From NCBI RefSeq assembly GCF_014651835.1, contig NZ_BMXQ01000001.1, positions 3,633,049 to 3,697,048 on the forward strand: DNA of 64,000 nucleotides, read 5' to 3'. A model generated the notes under the pieces. That model was not told the DNA's origin and did no database searches. It worked only from the letters and a program-made list of their open reading frames with translations. Shown in pieces: positions 29,360 through 38,360 of the stretch. This stretch comes from Pigmentiphaga litoralis (GTDB taxonomy: Bacteria; Pseudomonadota; Gammaproteobacteria; Burkholderiales; Burkholderiaceae_B). A program made the position numbers and the translations under genes. Numbering within the stretch: the first letter of the stretch is position 1; every line of letters begins with the position of its first letter.

Positions 29360-30649
29360 TTACCGCGCCGCGGCCGCCTTGACCTTGGCCCGCCCCACGT
29401 CCGGCAGCAGAACCGTCAGCATGCCCAGCAATGGCAGAAACGCGCACAGGTGATACACGAACCCGATCCCCTGCGTGTCGGCCACCTTGCCCAGCACCGC
29501 GGCGCCCAGGCCGCCCATGCCGAACGCAAAGCCGAAGAACAGGCCCGACACGGTGCCGACCTTGCCCGGCATCAGTTCCTGCGCAAATACCAGGATCGCC
29601 GAGAAGGCCGATGCCAGGATCAGGCCGATCACGAAGCTGAGCACGCCGGTCCAGAACAGGTCGGCGTAGGGCAGGATCAGCGCAAAGGGCGCCACGCCCA
29701 GGATCGAGCCCCAGATGACGCGCTTGCGGCCGATCTTGTCGCCGAGGGGTCCCCCCAGGATGGTGCCGAGGGCCACGGCGGCCAGGAACAGGAACAGGTG
29801 CATCTGCGCGTTCTGCACGCTGACGTTGAAGCGGTGCATCAGGTAGAACGTGTAGTAGCTGGTAAAGCTGGCCATGTAGAAGTATTTGGAGAAGAGCAGC
29901 GTCAGCAGCACGGCCATGGATCCGATTACCACGTTGCGGCTGACGGGCGATGCCACCGCGGGCCGGGCGCGCGCCTTGTTGCGGCCTGACAGATGCTGGT
30001 GCTTGTACCAGACGCCCACCTGCCACAGGATCAGCATGCCGGTCAGCGCGGCCAATGCGAACCATGCCACGCTGTCCTGGCCACGCGGGATGATGAACCA
30101 GGCGGCCAGCAGCGGGCCCATGGCGCTGCCCGCGTTGCCACCGACCTGGAAGATCGATTGCGCAAGGCCATGGCGTCCGCCCGATACCAGCCGCGCCACG
30201 CGCGACGATTCCGGATGGAAGATGGACGAGCCCATGCCCATCAGCAGGGCAGCAACAATCAGTACGCTGTAATTCGGCGCGAAGGCCAGCGCCAGCAGGC
30301 CCGACAACGTGAAGCCCATGCCCACCGCCAGCGAATACGGCTTGGGATGCTTGTCGGTATAAAGCCCGACCAGCGGCTGCAGCAGCGACGCCGTGATCTG
30401 ATACGTGAGCGTGATCAGACCGATCTGCGTAAAGCTGAGGTTGAACCCGCTTTTGAGCAGCGGGTAGATCGCCAGGATCAGCGACTGCAGCATGTCGTTC
30501 AAGAAGTGCGCAAAACTGATCGCGCCCAATACGCGAAAGCCGGTGCGCTCGGCGGCGGGCGTGGCGGAGGCCGCGGGCGTGGGCGAGGTCGCGGCGGAGG
30601 CGGCCGGCAACGGCGTCGTGGTGGGAGAAGTGGGGATGCTGGATTGCAT
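29360..30649 (-). CDS. MFS transporter, fosmidomycin-resistance (Fsr) type
   Basis: 429 aa from ATG 30649; an earlier ATG at 30694 is possible. A low-complexity Thr/Pro/Ala N-terminus precedes the transport body. FAHFLNDMLQSLILAIYPLLK, SSIFHPESSRVARL and GGPLGDKIGRKRVIWGS are hallmarks of the Fsr family, with about 12 helices. Fsr proteins export fosmidomycin and similar small molecules; the native substrate is unknown. It diverges from an AraC regulator. Confidence 0.9.
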   Translation of the reverse strand: MQSSIPTSPTTTPLPAASAATSPTPAASATPAAERTGFRVLGAISFAHFLNDMLQSLILAIYPLLKSGFNLSFTQIGLITLTYQITASLLQPLVGLYTDKHPKPYSLAVGMGFTLSGLLALAFAPNYSVLIVAALLMGMGSSIFHPESSRVARLVSGGRHGLAQSIFQVGGNAGSAMGPLLAAWFIIPRGQDSVAWFALAALTGMLILWQVGVWYKHQHLSGRNKARARPAVASPVSRNVVIGSMAVLLTLLFSKYFYMASFTSYYTFYLMHRFNVSVQNAQMHLFLFLAAVALGTILGGPLGDKIGRKRVIWGSILGVAPFALILPYADLFWTGVLSFVIGLILASAFSAILVFAQELMPGKVGTVSGLFFGFAFGMGGLGAAVLGKVADTQGIGFVYHLCAFLPLLGMLTVLLPDVGRAKVKAAAAR

Positions 30650-30784
30650 GGGCGTCTCGTTCTGATCTGGTGCCGGCGTGCGGCCGGTCGACATCCCGTG
30701 GACTGGTCGAGTACCGGGAATACGCGTAGCCTACTCGTCAAGTTCCCGCCTGTCTTGCGAGATTCTGGCGAAACCCTTCGAGAA

Positions 30785-31582
30785 ATGGACATGGACGTCT
30801 CCCCTCCCCGGTACACGCAGTTCGACCGCAGCGCCCTGCCGGTGACGGCCATGGCGACCGATTTCCCGAACGGGCACAACACGGGTCACCATCGCCACCC
30901 GAACGCGCAGTTGATCCACGCCGTGCATGGCGTCATGGTGGTGAGCACCGAGCAGGGGCTGTGGGTCGTGCCGCCCACCCGCGCGATCTGGATGCCGCCC
31001 GACATGCCCCACCAGCTGCGCATGGTGGGCGAGGTCAAGATGCGCGCGGCGTTCATCCGGCCCGATGCCAGCCCGCACCTGCCCACGCAATGTTCGGTGA
31101 TCGGCATTTCGGCTTTGCTGCGCGAGCTGATCCTGGCAGCCATCGACGTGCCGCTGCCCTATTCGCCCGATACGCGCGACGGCCGGCTGATGCGTCTGCT
31201 GCTGGACGAACTCCGACTGGTGCCCACCCTGCCGCTGCACCTGCCGCATCCGACCGACCCCCGCCTGCGGCTGATCGGCCAGACCCTGACCCGCGAGCCG
31301 CACGACCGGACCACGGCCGCCGAATGGGCGCAGCGCCTCGGCGTCGATCCGAAAACCATCCACCGTCTGTTCCTGCGCGAGATGGGCATGACCTTCGGGC
31401 AGTGGCGCCAGCAGGCAAGGCTGCTGGCAGCGCTGGAGATGCTGGCTTGCCAGGCCAAGATCGTGGACGTGGCGCTGGAACTGGGCTACGGCAGCCCAAG
31501 CGCCTTTGCGACGATGTTCAAGCGGCAATTCGGGGTCGCCCCCAGCGCGTTTTTTGTGGAGACGATGGCAGGTCAGCCTTGA
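30785..31582 (+). CDS. AraC-family transcriptional regulator
   Basis: 265 aa from ATG 30785; the frame is open far upstream, but that is antisense to the MFS gene. An N-terminal cupin-like sensor (GHHRHPNAQLIHAVHGVMVV, PPTRAIWMPPDMPHQL) precedes a C-terminal double HTH (TAAEWAQRLGVDPKTIHRLFLREMGMTFGQWRQQARLLAAL, then LELGYGSPSAFATMFKRQFG). It is likely the regulator of the divergent Fsr-type exporter. Confidence 0.92.
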   Translation: MDMDVSPPRYTQFDRSALPVTAMATDFPNGHNTGHHRHPNAQLIHAVHGVMVVSTEQGLWVVPPTRAIWMPPDMPHQLRMVGEVKMRAAFIRPDASPHLPTQCSVIGISALLRELILAAIDVPLPYSPDTRDGRLMRLLLDELRLVPTLPLHLPHPTDPRLRLIGQTLTREPHDRTTAAEWAQRLGVDPKTIHRLFLREMGMTFGQWRQQARLLAALEMLACQAKIVDVALELGYGSPSAFATMFKRQFGVAPSAFFVETMAGQP

Positions 31583-31747
31583 TGGCTGGGGGTCACCCGT
31601 TAGGGGTCGTCATCAGGCCAAAGATGATGCCCAAGCGCCGGCAACCCTCTGCTAAATCATCAACTGCAAGGAAACAATTCCTTCCTTTTCCGGCCGTTGA
31701 TCCCCTGTCAGTAGACGCCTATATTGAATGCATCAAGGAGATGCACC

Positions 31748-32554
31748 ATGCCTGACGCAACGACCCGGCTTCCCACGTTCTTCATTCCCCACGGCGGCGG
31801 CCCCTGTTTTTTCATGGACTGGCCCGGCAACCCGCACATGTGGGATCGCATGGCCGCCTTCCTGAAAGGCCTGGCGGACTCGGTCGGCACGCGGCCCAAG
31901 GCCGTGCTGGTCATTTCCGGCCATTGGCAGGAGGACGCTTTTACCGTCAACGCGGGCGAGGCGCCGCCCCTGCTGTTCGACTACTACGGCTTTCCGGAAC
32001 ATACCTATCAGCTGACCTACCCGGCCCCCGGCTCACCCGCAGTGGCCCGTCGCGTGCAGGAACTGCTAGCCGCAGCGGGCCTGCCCACTGGCGTGGATAC
32101 GCAGCGCGGTTTCGACCACGGCGTGTTCGTGCCCTTCAAGCTGATCTACCCCGATGCCGACATTCCGGTCGTGCAGCTGTCCATGAAGAATGGCCTGGAC
32201 CCCGACGACCACCTGCGCGCGGGCGAAGCGCTGCAGGCCTTGCGCGACGAAGGCGTGCTGATCATCGGCAGCGGCATGAGCTTTCACAACATGCGCGGCT
32301 ACACGCCTGCGTTCCACGCCGCGTCGCGCCGCTTCGATGACTGGCTTGCCAGCGCCGTCGCGCTGCCGCCGGCCGAACGCCGCGACGCGCTGGTCCATTG
32401 GGAAGCCGCGCCCGATGCCCGCGCGACCCAGCCGCATCCCGACCACCTGCTGCCGCTGATGGTGGCGGCGGGCGCGGCGGGCAACGACCCGGGGCAAAAG
32501 GTGTTCGAAGACGAGGTCATGAATGTGGTCGTGTCGGCCAGCCGCTTTGGCTGA
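31748..32554 (+). CDS. LigB/DODA-type extradiol dioxygenase family protein
   Basis: 268 aa from ATG 31748, with a perfect AAGGAGATGCACC leader. Metal-ligand region near the start (FFIPHGGGPCFFMD, VLVISGHWQED), RGFDHGVFVPFKLIYPDADIPVVQLS in the middle, and GSGMSFHNMRGY. This is the YgiD/DOPA 4,5-dioxygenase group of class III ring-cleavage enzymes. The true substrate is a catecholic compound, unspecified. The LysR gene downstream begins 29 bases later. Confidence 0.9.
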   Translation: MPDATTRLPTFFIPHGGGPCFFMDWPGNPHMWDRMAAFLKGLADSVGTRPKAVLVISGHWQEDAFTVNAGEAPPLLFDYYGFPEHTYQLTYPAPGSPAVARRVQELLAAAGLPTGVDTQRGFDHGVFVPFKLIYPDADIPVVQLSMKNGLDPDDHLRAGEALQALRDEGVLIIGSGMSFHNMRGYTPAFHAASRRFDDWLASAVALPPAERRDALVHWEAAPDARATQPHPDHLLPLMVAAGAAGNDPGQKVFEDEVMNVVVSASRFG

Positions 32555-32583
32555 TTGCCGACCCCGCGAGGCCTGACCCCCGA

Positions 32584-33477
32584 ATGGATACCTTGCTCAG
32601 CATGCGCGTCTTTCGCCAGGTGGCCGAGGGCGGAAGCTTTGCGGACGCGGCGCGGCGGATGGGGCTGTCCGCCGCCATGGCGAGCAAACATGTGGCGCAC
32701 CTGGAACGTCACCTGGGGTCGCGCCTGCTCAATCGCAGCAGCCGTCACGTCAGCCTGACCGAAGCCGGCGCGGTGTACCTGGAACATTGCGTCGACGCGC
32801 TGGACCGGCTGGACGAAGCCGAATCCACGCTGGGCCGCAGCGGCGCCGAACCGTCGGGCACGCTCAAGATCACGGCGCCCGTGTGGTGCGCCAACGCGCG
32901 GTTTGCCGGGATGCTGTCGCGCTACCGGCAGCGCTATCCGCGCGTCGTCATGGACCTGCGGCTGACCAATCACAAGATCGACCTGGCCGAAGGCGGCTTT
33001 GATGTCGCCCTGCGCGCCACCAACCACGACCTGCCGTCCCTGATCGTGCGGCCCTTGTGCAAGCTGGACTTTCTGCTGGTGGCCAGCCCCGACTACCTGG
33101 GGCGGCACGCGCCGATCGTGTCGCCGTCCGACCTGGCGTCGCATGACGCCGTGCTGCCGTCCTATCTGCCGTCCGCGCAGCGCATGACCCTGGCAGGCGC
33201 CGAGGGCAGCACCACCGTCCAGTTGCGGGCGGCCATGAAATCCGACGATTCGACGCTGACGCACCAAAGCATCCTGGCCGGCATCGGCATCGGTTTCCTG
33301 CCCGAATGGCAGATTGCCGACGACCTGGCCACGGGTGCGCTGCAACGCGTGCTGCCTGCCTATCCGGCCGCCTCGGTCACGCTGTATGCGGCCTATACCA
33401 GCCGCAAATTCCTGTCACCGAAGGTCCGCACCTTCATCGATTTTTTCAGCGAGGCGTTTGGCCGCCCGCCTGCATGA
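32584..33477 (+). CDS. LysR-family transcriptional regulator
   Basis: 297 aa from ATG 32584 (MDTLLSMRVFRQVAEGGSF). HTH GSFADAARRMGLSAAMASKHVAHLE of the CrgA/DsdC-like branch, then a substrate-binding domain (GTLKITAPVW, FDVALRATNH). Same strand and close behind the dioxygenase, so it may be cotranscribed with its target. Confidence 0.92.
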   Translation: MDTLLSMRVFRQVAEGGSFADAARRMGLSAAMASKHVAHLERHLGSRLLNRSSRHVSLTEAGAVYLEHCVDALDRLDEAESTLGRSGAEPSGTLKITAPVWCANARFAGMLSRYRQRYPRVVMDLRLTNHKIDLAEGGFDVALRATNHDLPSLIVRPLCKLDFLLVASPDYLGRHAPIVSPSDLASHDAVLPSYLPSAQRMTLAGAEGSTTVQLRAAMKSDDSTLTHQSILAGIGIGFLPEWQIADDLATGALQRVLPAYPAASVTLYAAYTSRKFLSPKVRTFIDFFSEAFGRPPA

Positions 33478-33496
33478 GCCCGTCAACAGGCGTATC

Positions 33497-35419
33497 GTGC
33501 GCACTATCGATTCCTGGAAGACTGGTTTGACTGCACCTGCAACGAAGGCTGCCAACGCGCCTGCCACCCCGCCCGAGACGCCGGCGGTTGCCGCACCTGC
33601 CACCCCCGCCCGTCCCAAAGGCGGACTGGCCACATTACGCACCCTTGCCCCCTATCTGTGGCCCAAAGACGCGCCGTCGCTGCGGGTGCGCATCGTCGTT
33701 GCGGTCCTGCTGCTGATCGCCGCCAAGGTCGCCAACATCTACATCCCGATGTTCTACAAGGCGGCCGTCGATGCGCTCGGCGCAAAGGACGCGGCCCTGA
33801 TCATCGTGCCCCTGGGCGCCATTCTGGCCTATGGCGGCGCGCGGGTGCTGACGCTACTGTTTTCCGAACTGCGCGACGCGGTGTTTTCCAAGGTAGCGCA
33901 GCATTCGATTCGCGCGGTCGGACTGAAAGTGTTCCGGCACCTGCATGCGCTGTCCTTGCGCTTTCACCTGGCCCGCCAGACCGGGGGGCTGACGCGATCC
34001 ATCGAACGCGGCACCAAAGGCATCGAGACGCTGCTCTCGTACATGCTGTTCAATGTGCTGCCGACACTGTTCGAGATCGCCCTCGTCACCATCATCCTGT
34101 GGCGGATGTTCGATGGCTGGTTCGCGCTGGCAACGCTGATTACCGTCACGCTGTACATCGCGTACACGCTGCTGGTGACCGAGTGGCGCACCAAGTTCCG
34201 CAAGCAGATGAACGAGACGGACTCGGAAGCGAACACCAAGGCCGTCGACAGCCTGCTCAACTACGAGACGGTCAAATACTTTGGCAACGAAGCGCACGAA
34301 GCGCGTCGCTACGATGGCGCGCTGCAAAGCTACGAGCGCGCGGCGGTCAAGAGCCAGACCAGCCTGTCGCTGCTCAACGTGGGCCAGGCCGCCATCATTT
34401 CGGTGGGCCTGACGGTCATCATGTACATGGCCGCGCGGGGCATTGCGGCCGGCCGGCTGACCATCGGCGACTTCGTGCTGGTCAACACCTACCTGCTGCA
34501 GCTGTACCAGCCGCTGAACTTCTTCGGCTTTGTGTATCGCGAGATCAAGCAGTCGCTGATCGACATGGACCGCATGTTCGAGCTGATGGCGGTGGACTAT
34601 GAAGTCGCCGACAAGCCGGGCGCGCCGGCGCTGGCCGTCACGGGCGCGACCCTGGAATTCCGGGACGTGCACTTTGGCTACGACCCGCGCCGCGAGATCC
34701 TGAAGGGCGTGTCGTTTACGGTGATGGCGGGCAAGACCACGGCGGTGGTGGGTTCGTCTGGCGCGGGCAAGTCGACGCTGAGCCGCCTGCTGTTCCGCTT
34801 CTACGATGTGGACCGTGGCGCGATCCTGATCGATGGCCAGGACATCCGCGATGTGACGCAGGGCAGCCTGCGCGGTGCGATCGGCATCGTGCCGCAAGAC
34901 ACCGTGCTGTTCAACGACACCATCCTCTACAACATTGCCTATGGCCGTCCGGGCGCGTCGGTGGAAGAGGTGGAGAACGCCGCGCGCCTGGCGCACATTC
35001 ACGAGTTCATCCTGGCGATGCCCGACGGCTACAAGACCGTGGTGGGCGAACGCGGGCTGAAGCTGTCGGGGGGCGAAAAGCAACGCGTCGCGATTGCGCG
35101 GACCATTCTGAAGCAGCCGGCCATTCTGCTGTTCGACGAGGCCACCAGCGCGCTCGACACGCATACCGAACGCGAGATCCAGAACAATCTGCGCGAAGTC
35201 AGCCGCGGCCGCACCACGCTCACGATCGCGCATCGGCTGTCCACCATCATCGACAGCGACGAAATCATCGTGCTGGATGCCGGTACGGTGATCGAACGCG
35301 GCCGGCACCATGAATTGCTCGCCGCCGGCGGGCGCTATGCCACGATGTGGCGGCGTCAGCAGGAAGCGGCGTACGCCGCGCCCAAACGCGATCTGGAAGG
35401 CGCGTCGCCGGCGGTGTGA
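33497..35419 (+). CDS. ABC exporter, Atm1/HMT1-like (heavy-metal/Fe-S type) fused half-transporter
   Basis: 640 aa from GTG 33497 (CAGG upstream). No ATG is available before the conserved part, so the start is provisional. An Ala/Pro-rich leader precedes six membrane helices; the motif LNYETVKYFGNEAHEARRYD is diagnostic of the Atm1 branch. The nucleotide-binding domain has Walker A VGSSGAGKST, Q-loop IGIVPQDTVLFNDTILYNI, signature LSGGEKQRVAIART, Walker B ILLFDEATSALD and the H-loop IAHRLST. Atm1-type exporters move glutathione-linked species in Fe-S or metal homeostasis. Confidence 0.92.
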   Translation: MRTIDSWKTGLTAPATKAANAPATPPETPAVAAPATPARPKGGLATLRTLAPYLWPKDAPSLRVRIVVAVLLLIAAKVANIYIPMFYKAAVDALGAKDAALIIVPLGAILAYGGARVLTLLFSELRDAVFSKVAQHSIRAVGLKVFRHLHALSLRFHLARQTGGLTRSIERGTKGIETLLSYMLFNVLPTLFEIALVTIILWRMFDGWFALATLITVTLYIAYTLLVTEWRTKFRKQMNETDSEANTKAVDSLLNYETVKYFGNEAHEARRYDGALQSYERAAVKSQTSLSLLNVGQAAIISVGLTVIMYMAARGIAAGRLTIGDFVLVNTYLLQLYQPLNFFGFVYREIKQSLIDMDRMFELMAVDYEVADKPGAPALAVTGATLEFRDVHFGYDPRREILKGVSFTVMAGKTTAVVGSSGAGKSTLSRLLFRFYDVDRGAILIDGQDIRDVTQGSLRGAIGIVPQDTVLFNDTILYNIAYGRPGASVEEVENAARLAHIHEFILAMPDGYKTVVGERGLKLSGGEKQRVAIARTILKQPAILLFDEATSALDTHTEREIQNNLREVSRGRTTLTIAHRLSTIIDSDEIIVLDAGTVIERGRHHELLAAGGRYATMWRRQQEAAYAAPKRDLEGASPAV

Positions 35420-35426
35420 TCGAAAA

Positions 35427-35486
35427 GGGTGCTGCTGCAACGGGTGCTGCTGCAACGGGTGCTGCTGCAACGGGTGCTGCTGCAAC
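35427..35486. repeat. Four copies of a 15-bp tandem repeat
   Basis: Unit GGGTGCTGCTGCAAC repeated four times exactly, plus a partial GGGT, seven bases after the ABC gene stop and ~95 bases before the MarR start. The unit is a multiple of three and reads as GAAAT/LLQRV in frames; it is not in a supported gene. Confidence 0.9.
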
Positions 35487-35545
35487 GGGTACCCCGGCAC
35501 CTGTCGCGCGGTGCGCCCGACAACGTGTTGCAACACGGCAAGACA

Positions 35546-35567
35546 AGTTGCATAGCGAATCATTTGG
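35546..35567. promoter_or_regulatory. Shared upstream element, copy 1 (before marR-type gene)
   Basis: 22 bases beginning AGTTGCATAGCGAATCATTT, ending 14 bases before the ATG. The same element with two changes lies upstream of the next gene at 36018-36039. Its position over the promoter/leader of a MarR gene and its target suggests the operator. Confidence 0.6.
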
Positions 35568-35581
35568 CGTATGATGCGGTC

Positions 35582-35998
35582 ATGTTCGATCACTGCCTCT
35601 ACTTCAACACCACTGCCCTCGCCCGCACCCTGGAACGCGAATGGACCGCGGCGTTTCGCGACGTTGGCGTCACGCCGCCGCAGGGTTTCATGCTGCGGAT
35701 GGTGGTGGCCCAGCCCGGCCTGCTGCAAAGCGAGCTGGCTGACGGCCTGGCCATTTCGCGGTCCACCGCCACCCGCACGCTGGACGGCCTGCAGCGGCTG
35801 GGGCTGATCGAACGGCGGCCCACCGGCAACGACGGGCGCGAACTCGGCATCCACCCGACGGCGACGGCAAAGCGCATGGTCACCGCGCTCAATGCCGCCA
35901 GCGCCAAGGTCACCGCACGTTTGAAAGAACAGCTGGGCGAACGCGTGTTCGACCGCACCGTCGCCGGCGTCAAGGCGGTCAAGGCCAAACTGGCCTGA
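35582..35998 (+). CDS. MarR-family transcriptional regulator
   Basis: 138 aa from ATG 35582; the frame extends upstream only through the tandem repeat. Winged HTH: QPGLLQSELADGLAISRSTATRTLDGLQRLGLIERRPTGNDGRELGIHPT. Short N-terminal helix MFDHCLYFNTTALARTLERE. It likely controls the tautomerase gene and itself through the duplicated element. Confidence 0.9.
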   Translation: MFDHCLYFNTTALARTLEREWTAAFRDVGVTPPQGFMLRMVVAQPGLLQSELADGLAISRSTATRTLDGLQRLGLIERRPTGNDGRELGIHPTATAKRMVTALNAASAKVTARLKEQLGERVFDRTVAGVKAVKAKLA

Positions 35999-36017
35999 CC
36001 GTTTTTTTTATCCAGAT

Positions 36018-36039
36018 AGTTGTATAGCGAATCACTTGG
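36018..36039. promoter_or_regulatory. Shared upstream element, copy 2 (before tautomerase gene)
   Basis: Starts AGTTGTATAGCGAATCACTT; 20 of 22 bases match the copy at 35546-35567. It ends eight bases before the ATG, so a bound repressor would cover the start region. Confidence 0.6.
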
Positions 36040-36047
36040 AGCCAACC

Positions 36048-36443
36048 ATGCCTATCCTGAACGTCAAGATCTCCGGCCCGCGCCGGTCCGACATCGTGTC
36101 ACAGGTGTCCGCCATGCTGCTTGAACATACGTCGGCCGTGCTGGGCAAGAAGCGCGAGGTGACGGCGATCACCTTTCAGTTCATTGATCCGCAGGACTGG
36201 ATCATTGCCGGCCGGCCGCTGAGCGAGCAGGGCCTGGCCAGCTTCTACCTGGACATCAAGGTGACGGACGAGACCAACACCAAGGACGAAAAGGCCCGCT
36301 ACCTGAAGGCGGTGTTCGAGGGGTTCGGCCGCCTGCTCGGGCCGGTGCATGACGAGAGCTACATCTACGTGGAAGACGTGCGAGCCGCGTCCTACGGATA
36401 TGGCGGCACGACGCAGGAATACCGGTATCAGCACCCTGCGTGA
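36048..36443 (+). CDS. Tautomerase-superfamily protein (4-oxalocrotonate tautomerase-like)
   Basis: 131 aa from ATG 36048 with TTGGAG upstream. Starts MPILNVKISG, so processing would expose the catalytic Pro1 of the superfamily. Length suggests the longer single-chain (two beta-alpha-beta) forms. LLEHTSAVLGKKREVTAITFQFIDPQDWIIAG and the C-terminal YIYVEDVRAASYGYGG follow. Substrate unknown. Confidence 0.85.
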   Translation: MPILNVKISGPRRSDIVSQVSAMLLEHTSAVLGKKREVTAITFQFIDPQDWIIAGRPLSEQGLASFYLDIKVTDETNTKDEKARYLKAVFEGFGRLLGPVHDESYIYVEDVRAASYGYGGTTQEYRYQHPA

Positions 36444-36490
36444 TGCTTGCCGGGTCAGGCGTCCAGGGTGATGCGTCCAGGCGCCTGCTT

Positions 36491-37150
36491 TTACTTCACG
36501 CCCGCTTCGGCCAGCACCTGCCTGACCTGCGCCACCAGCGCATCGGTGTTCTGCTGCGCCAGCGCGTCCTTGTCATACAGGTTGCTGCCGATGCCGACGA
36601 TGTCGGCGCCCGCCGCAAAATACTGCGCCATGTTCTCGCGCGACACGCCGCCGGTGGGGCAGAAGAAGGTATCGCCGAACACCGCCTTCAAGGCAGACAG
36701 ATGCCCCGGCCCGCCCGAGCTGGCCGGAAAGATCTTGACGACGTCGGCGCCCGCCGCGCGCGCGGCGATCACTTCAGTGGCAGTGAACGCGCCCAGCATG
36801 CTGATGGCGCCGGCTGCGGCAGCCAGTTCCGCCACGTCGGGCACCACGCCCGGCGCAACCAGGAAGTCGGCACCGGCTTCCAGCGCCAGTCGGGCCTGGT
36901 CGGCGTCGAGCACGGTACCCACGCCGATCAGCACATCGTCACGTCCGGAAAGACGGCTGTCGGCGCGCACGGCCTGCAGCACGTCCAGCACATTGGGAAT
37001 GGTCCACGTCAATTCGATGGCGCGGCAGCCGGCGCGCAGGGCCACCTGGGCGGCGTACAAAGCGGTCGCGCTGTCGTGGTAGCGCAGGACCGGAACCACG
37101 CGCGCGGCGCGCAGCAGGTCCCAGCGCGGCAAGGTGGCATGGGTCGGCAT
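36491..37150 (-). CDS. KDPG/KHG-type aldolase (2-dehydro-3-deoxy-phosphogluconate aldolase)
   Basis: 219 aa from ATG 37150, GGAG upstream. (beta/alpha)8 class I aldolase: RVVPVLRYHDSATALYAAQVAL, AIELTWTIPN (Glu of the active site), IGVGTVLDADQARLALEAGADFLVAPG, the Schiff-base Lys in VVKIFPAS, and FCPTGGVSRENMAQYF. The family cleaves 2-keto-3-deoxy acid (phosphates) to pyruvate and an aldehyde. The exact substrate is not fixed by sequence. Confidence 0.9.
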   Translation of the reverse strand: MPTHATLPRWDLLRAARVVPVLRYHDSATALYAAQVALRAGCRAIELTWTIPNVLDVLQAVRADSRLSGRDDVLIGVGTVLDADQARLALEAGADFLVAPGVVPDVAELAAAAGAISMLGAFTATEVIAARAAGADVVKIFPASSGGPGHLSALKAVFGDTFFCPTGGVSRENMAQYFAAGADIVGIGSNLYDKDALAQQNTDALVAQVRQVLAEAGVK

Positions 37151-37241
37151 GTCGGAATCTCCAGCGGGAACGGAAGGACCTAGCATAGCCCACCGCCCCC
37201 GCCGGACCTGGCGCGCCCGCGGGCGCCCTGCCCTTCAAGGT

Positions 37242-38105
37242 TCAGGCCGGCTGCAGATGAAAGTCGAAATGCACGCGGGTGTGCTTGCCAGTCACGCCCA
37301 GCGACGCGACGTCGTCCGTGCGATCGCTCGGGTCCAGTTCGACGATCAGGCCGTCGCGCGTGGCAAAGGCGAAGTCGTCCTGCAGATAGGCGTCACCCGG
37401 AATGTTGATCTGCGTGGTCAGCGGACGCTGGCCGTCGCCGGTCACCAGGAAGTGGATGTGCGCCGGACGCTGGCCATGACGGCCCAGGCGGTCCAGGATC
37501 TGTTCGGTCGGGCTGCCAGGCGGCACGCCGTAGCCCGACGGCACCAGGCTGCGAAAGCGGTAGCGGCCCTGCGCATCGGTGCGCAGGCGGCGGCGCAGGT
37601 TGAATTCGGATTGCGTGGGATCGAAGTGTGAATAGCCGCCCTTGGAATCGGCGTGCCAGACATCCACGATGGCATGGGCCAGCGGCTTGCCGTCGGCGCC
37701 GTACACCACCCCGTCCATGACCAGCGTTTCGCCCACGTCGGTGCCGTCATCCAGACGCGCTTCATAGTCGCTCAGCGGCGCGTTGGCCACGTACAGCGGA
37801 CCTTCGATCGCACGGGGCGTGCCGGACGCCACGCCTGCGCGTTCGTCGGCCTGGTCGGCCAGGATGTCCAGCAGACGGTCGAACCCCAGACCCGCCGTCG
37901 CCAAGCCGACCTGCTGGGCGGCCCCGAGCTCATTCAGCCATTTGACCGCGGCCCAGAACTCCGCCGGTTGCACCTGCAGGTCTTCAATCGTGCGAAACAG
38001 GTCGGCAACGATGCGGTTCACGATCTGACAGGTGCGGGGGTCACGCTCGCCGGTCTGCGCAGCTTCAAGCGTGGCAAGCAGGTCTTTGGGGGAATACTCA
38101 GCCAT
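37242..38105 (-). CDS. catA: Catechol 1,2-dioxygenase (intradiol)
   Basis: 287 aa from ATG 38105, with CAGGAG upstream; longer frames exist but lack similarity. An N-terminal helical dimerisation domain precedes the beta-sandwich. Fe(III) ligands are expected in GGYSHFDP (Tyr), GYRFRSLVPSGYGVP (Tyr) and RPAHIHFLV (two His). IEGPLYVANAPL is family-typical. It cleaves catechol to cis,cis-muconate; hydroxyquinol or chlorocatechol are alternatives. No catB/catC alongside. Confidence 0.9.
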   Translation of the reverse strand: MAEYSPKDLLATLEAAQTGERDPRTCQIVNRIVADLFRTIEDLQVQPAEFWAAVKWLNELGAAQQVGLATAGLGFDRLLDILADQADERAGVASGTPRAIEGPLYVANAPLSDYEARLDDGTDVGETLVMDGVVYGADGKPLAHAIVDVWHADSKGGYSHFDPTQSEFNLRRRLRTDAQGRYRFRSLVPSGYGVPPGSPTEQILDRLGRHGQRPAHIHFLVTGDGQRPLTTQINIPGDAYLQDDFAFATRDGLIVELDPSDRTDDVASLGVTGKHTRVHFDFHLQPA

Positions 38106-38323
38106 GCGGGTCTCCTGGGTGTGTTGGAAGTGTTCCGGGCAATCTCCGCGAGTGTCTGCCCGTCCCCTGAATTCGTCCAAGACCGATGGGGTGCCCTTCC
38201 ATACCCAAAAGGTATGCAAACTGCGTGCGTGGCAGGGCGTGAGGGCGTGTAAATGCCTGAACTATCGCCGTGCTCAAGCGTCTGAAAAGAGCCTGCAACA
38301 GCAGCCGCCGGTTGCAAAGTGTA

Positions 38324-38353
38324 TTGGCGTGGGCGCTTCAAGGACTGTATATT
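38324..38353 (+). promoter_or_regulatory. Promoter of the radical SAM-UdgX operon
   Basis: TTGGCG (38324-38329), 18-bp spacer, TATATT (38348-38353). The -10 element lies inside the LexA-like box. Predicted start of transcription is near 38360, essentially at the GTG start codon. Confidence 0.5.
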
Positions 38354-38360
38354 CGTACAG
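38345..38360. promoter_or_regulatory. LexA-like SOS box
   Basis: CTGTATATTCGTACAG matches the CTGT-N8-ACAG consensus of LexA boxes in gamma- and betaproteobacteria exactly, with AT-rich core. It overlaps the -10 hexamer of the downstream DNA-repair operon. Confidence 0.7.

Noticed and set aside
35427-35486. Tandem repeat considered as a CRISPR array
   Set aside because: The 15-bp units are directly adjacent with no spacers, and there are no cas genes.
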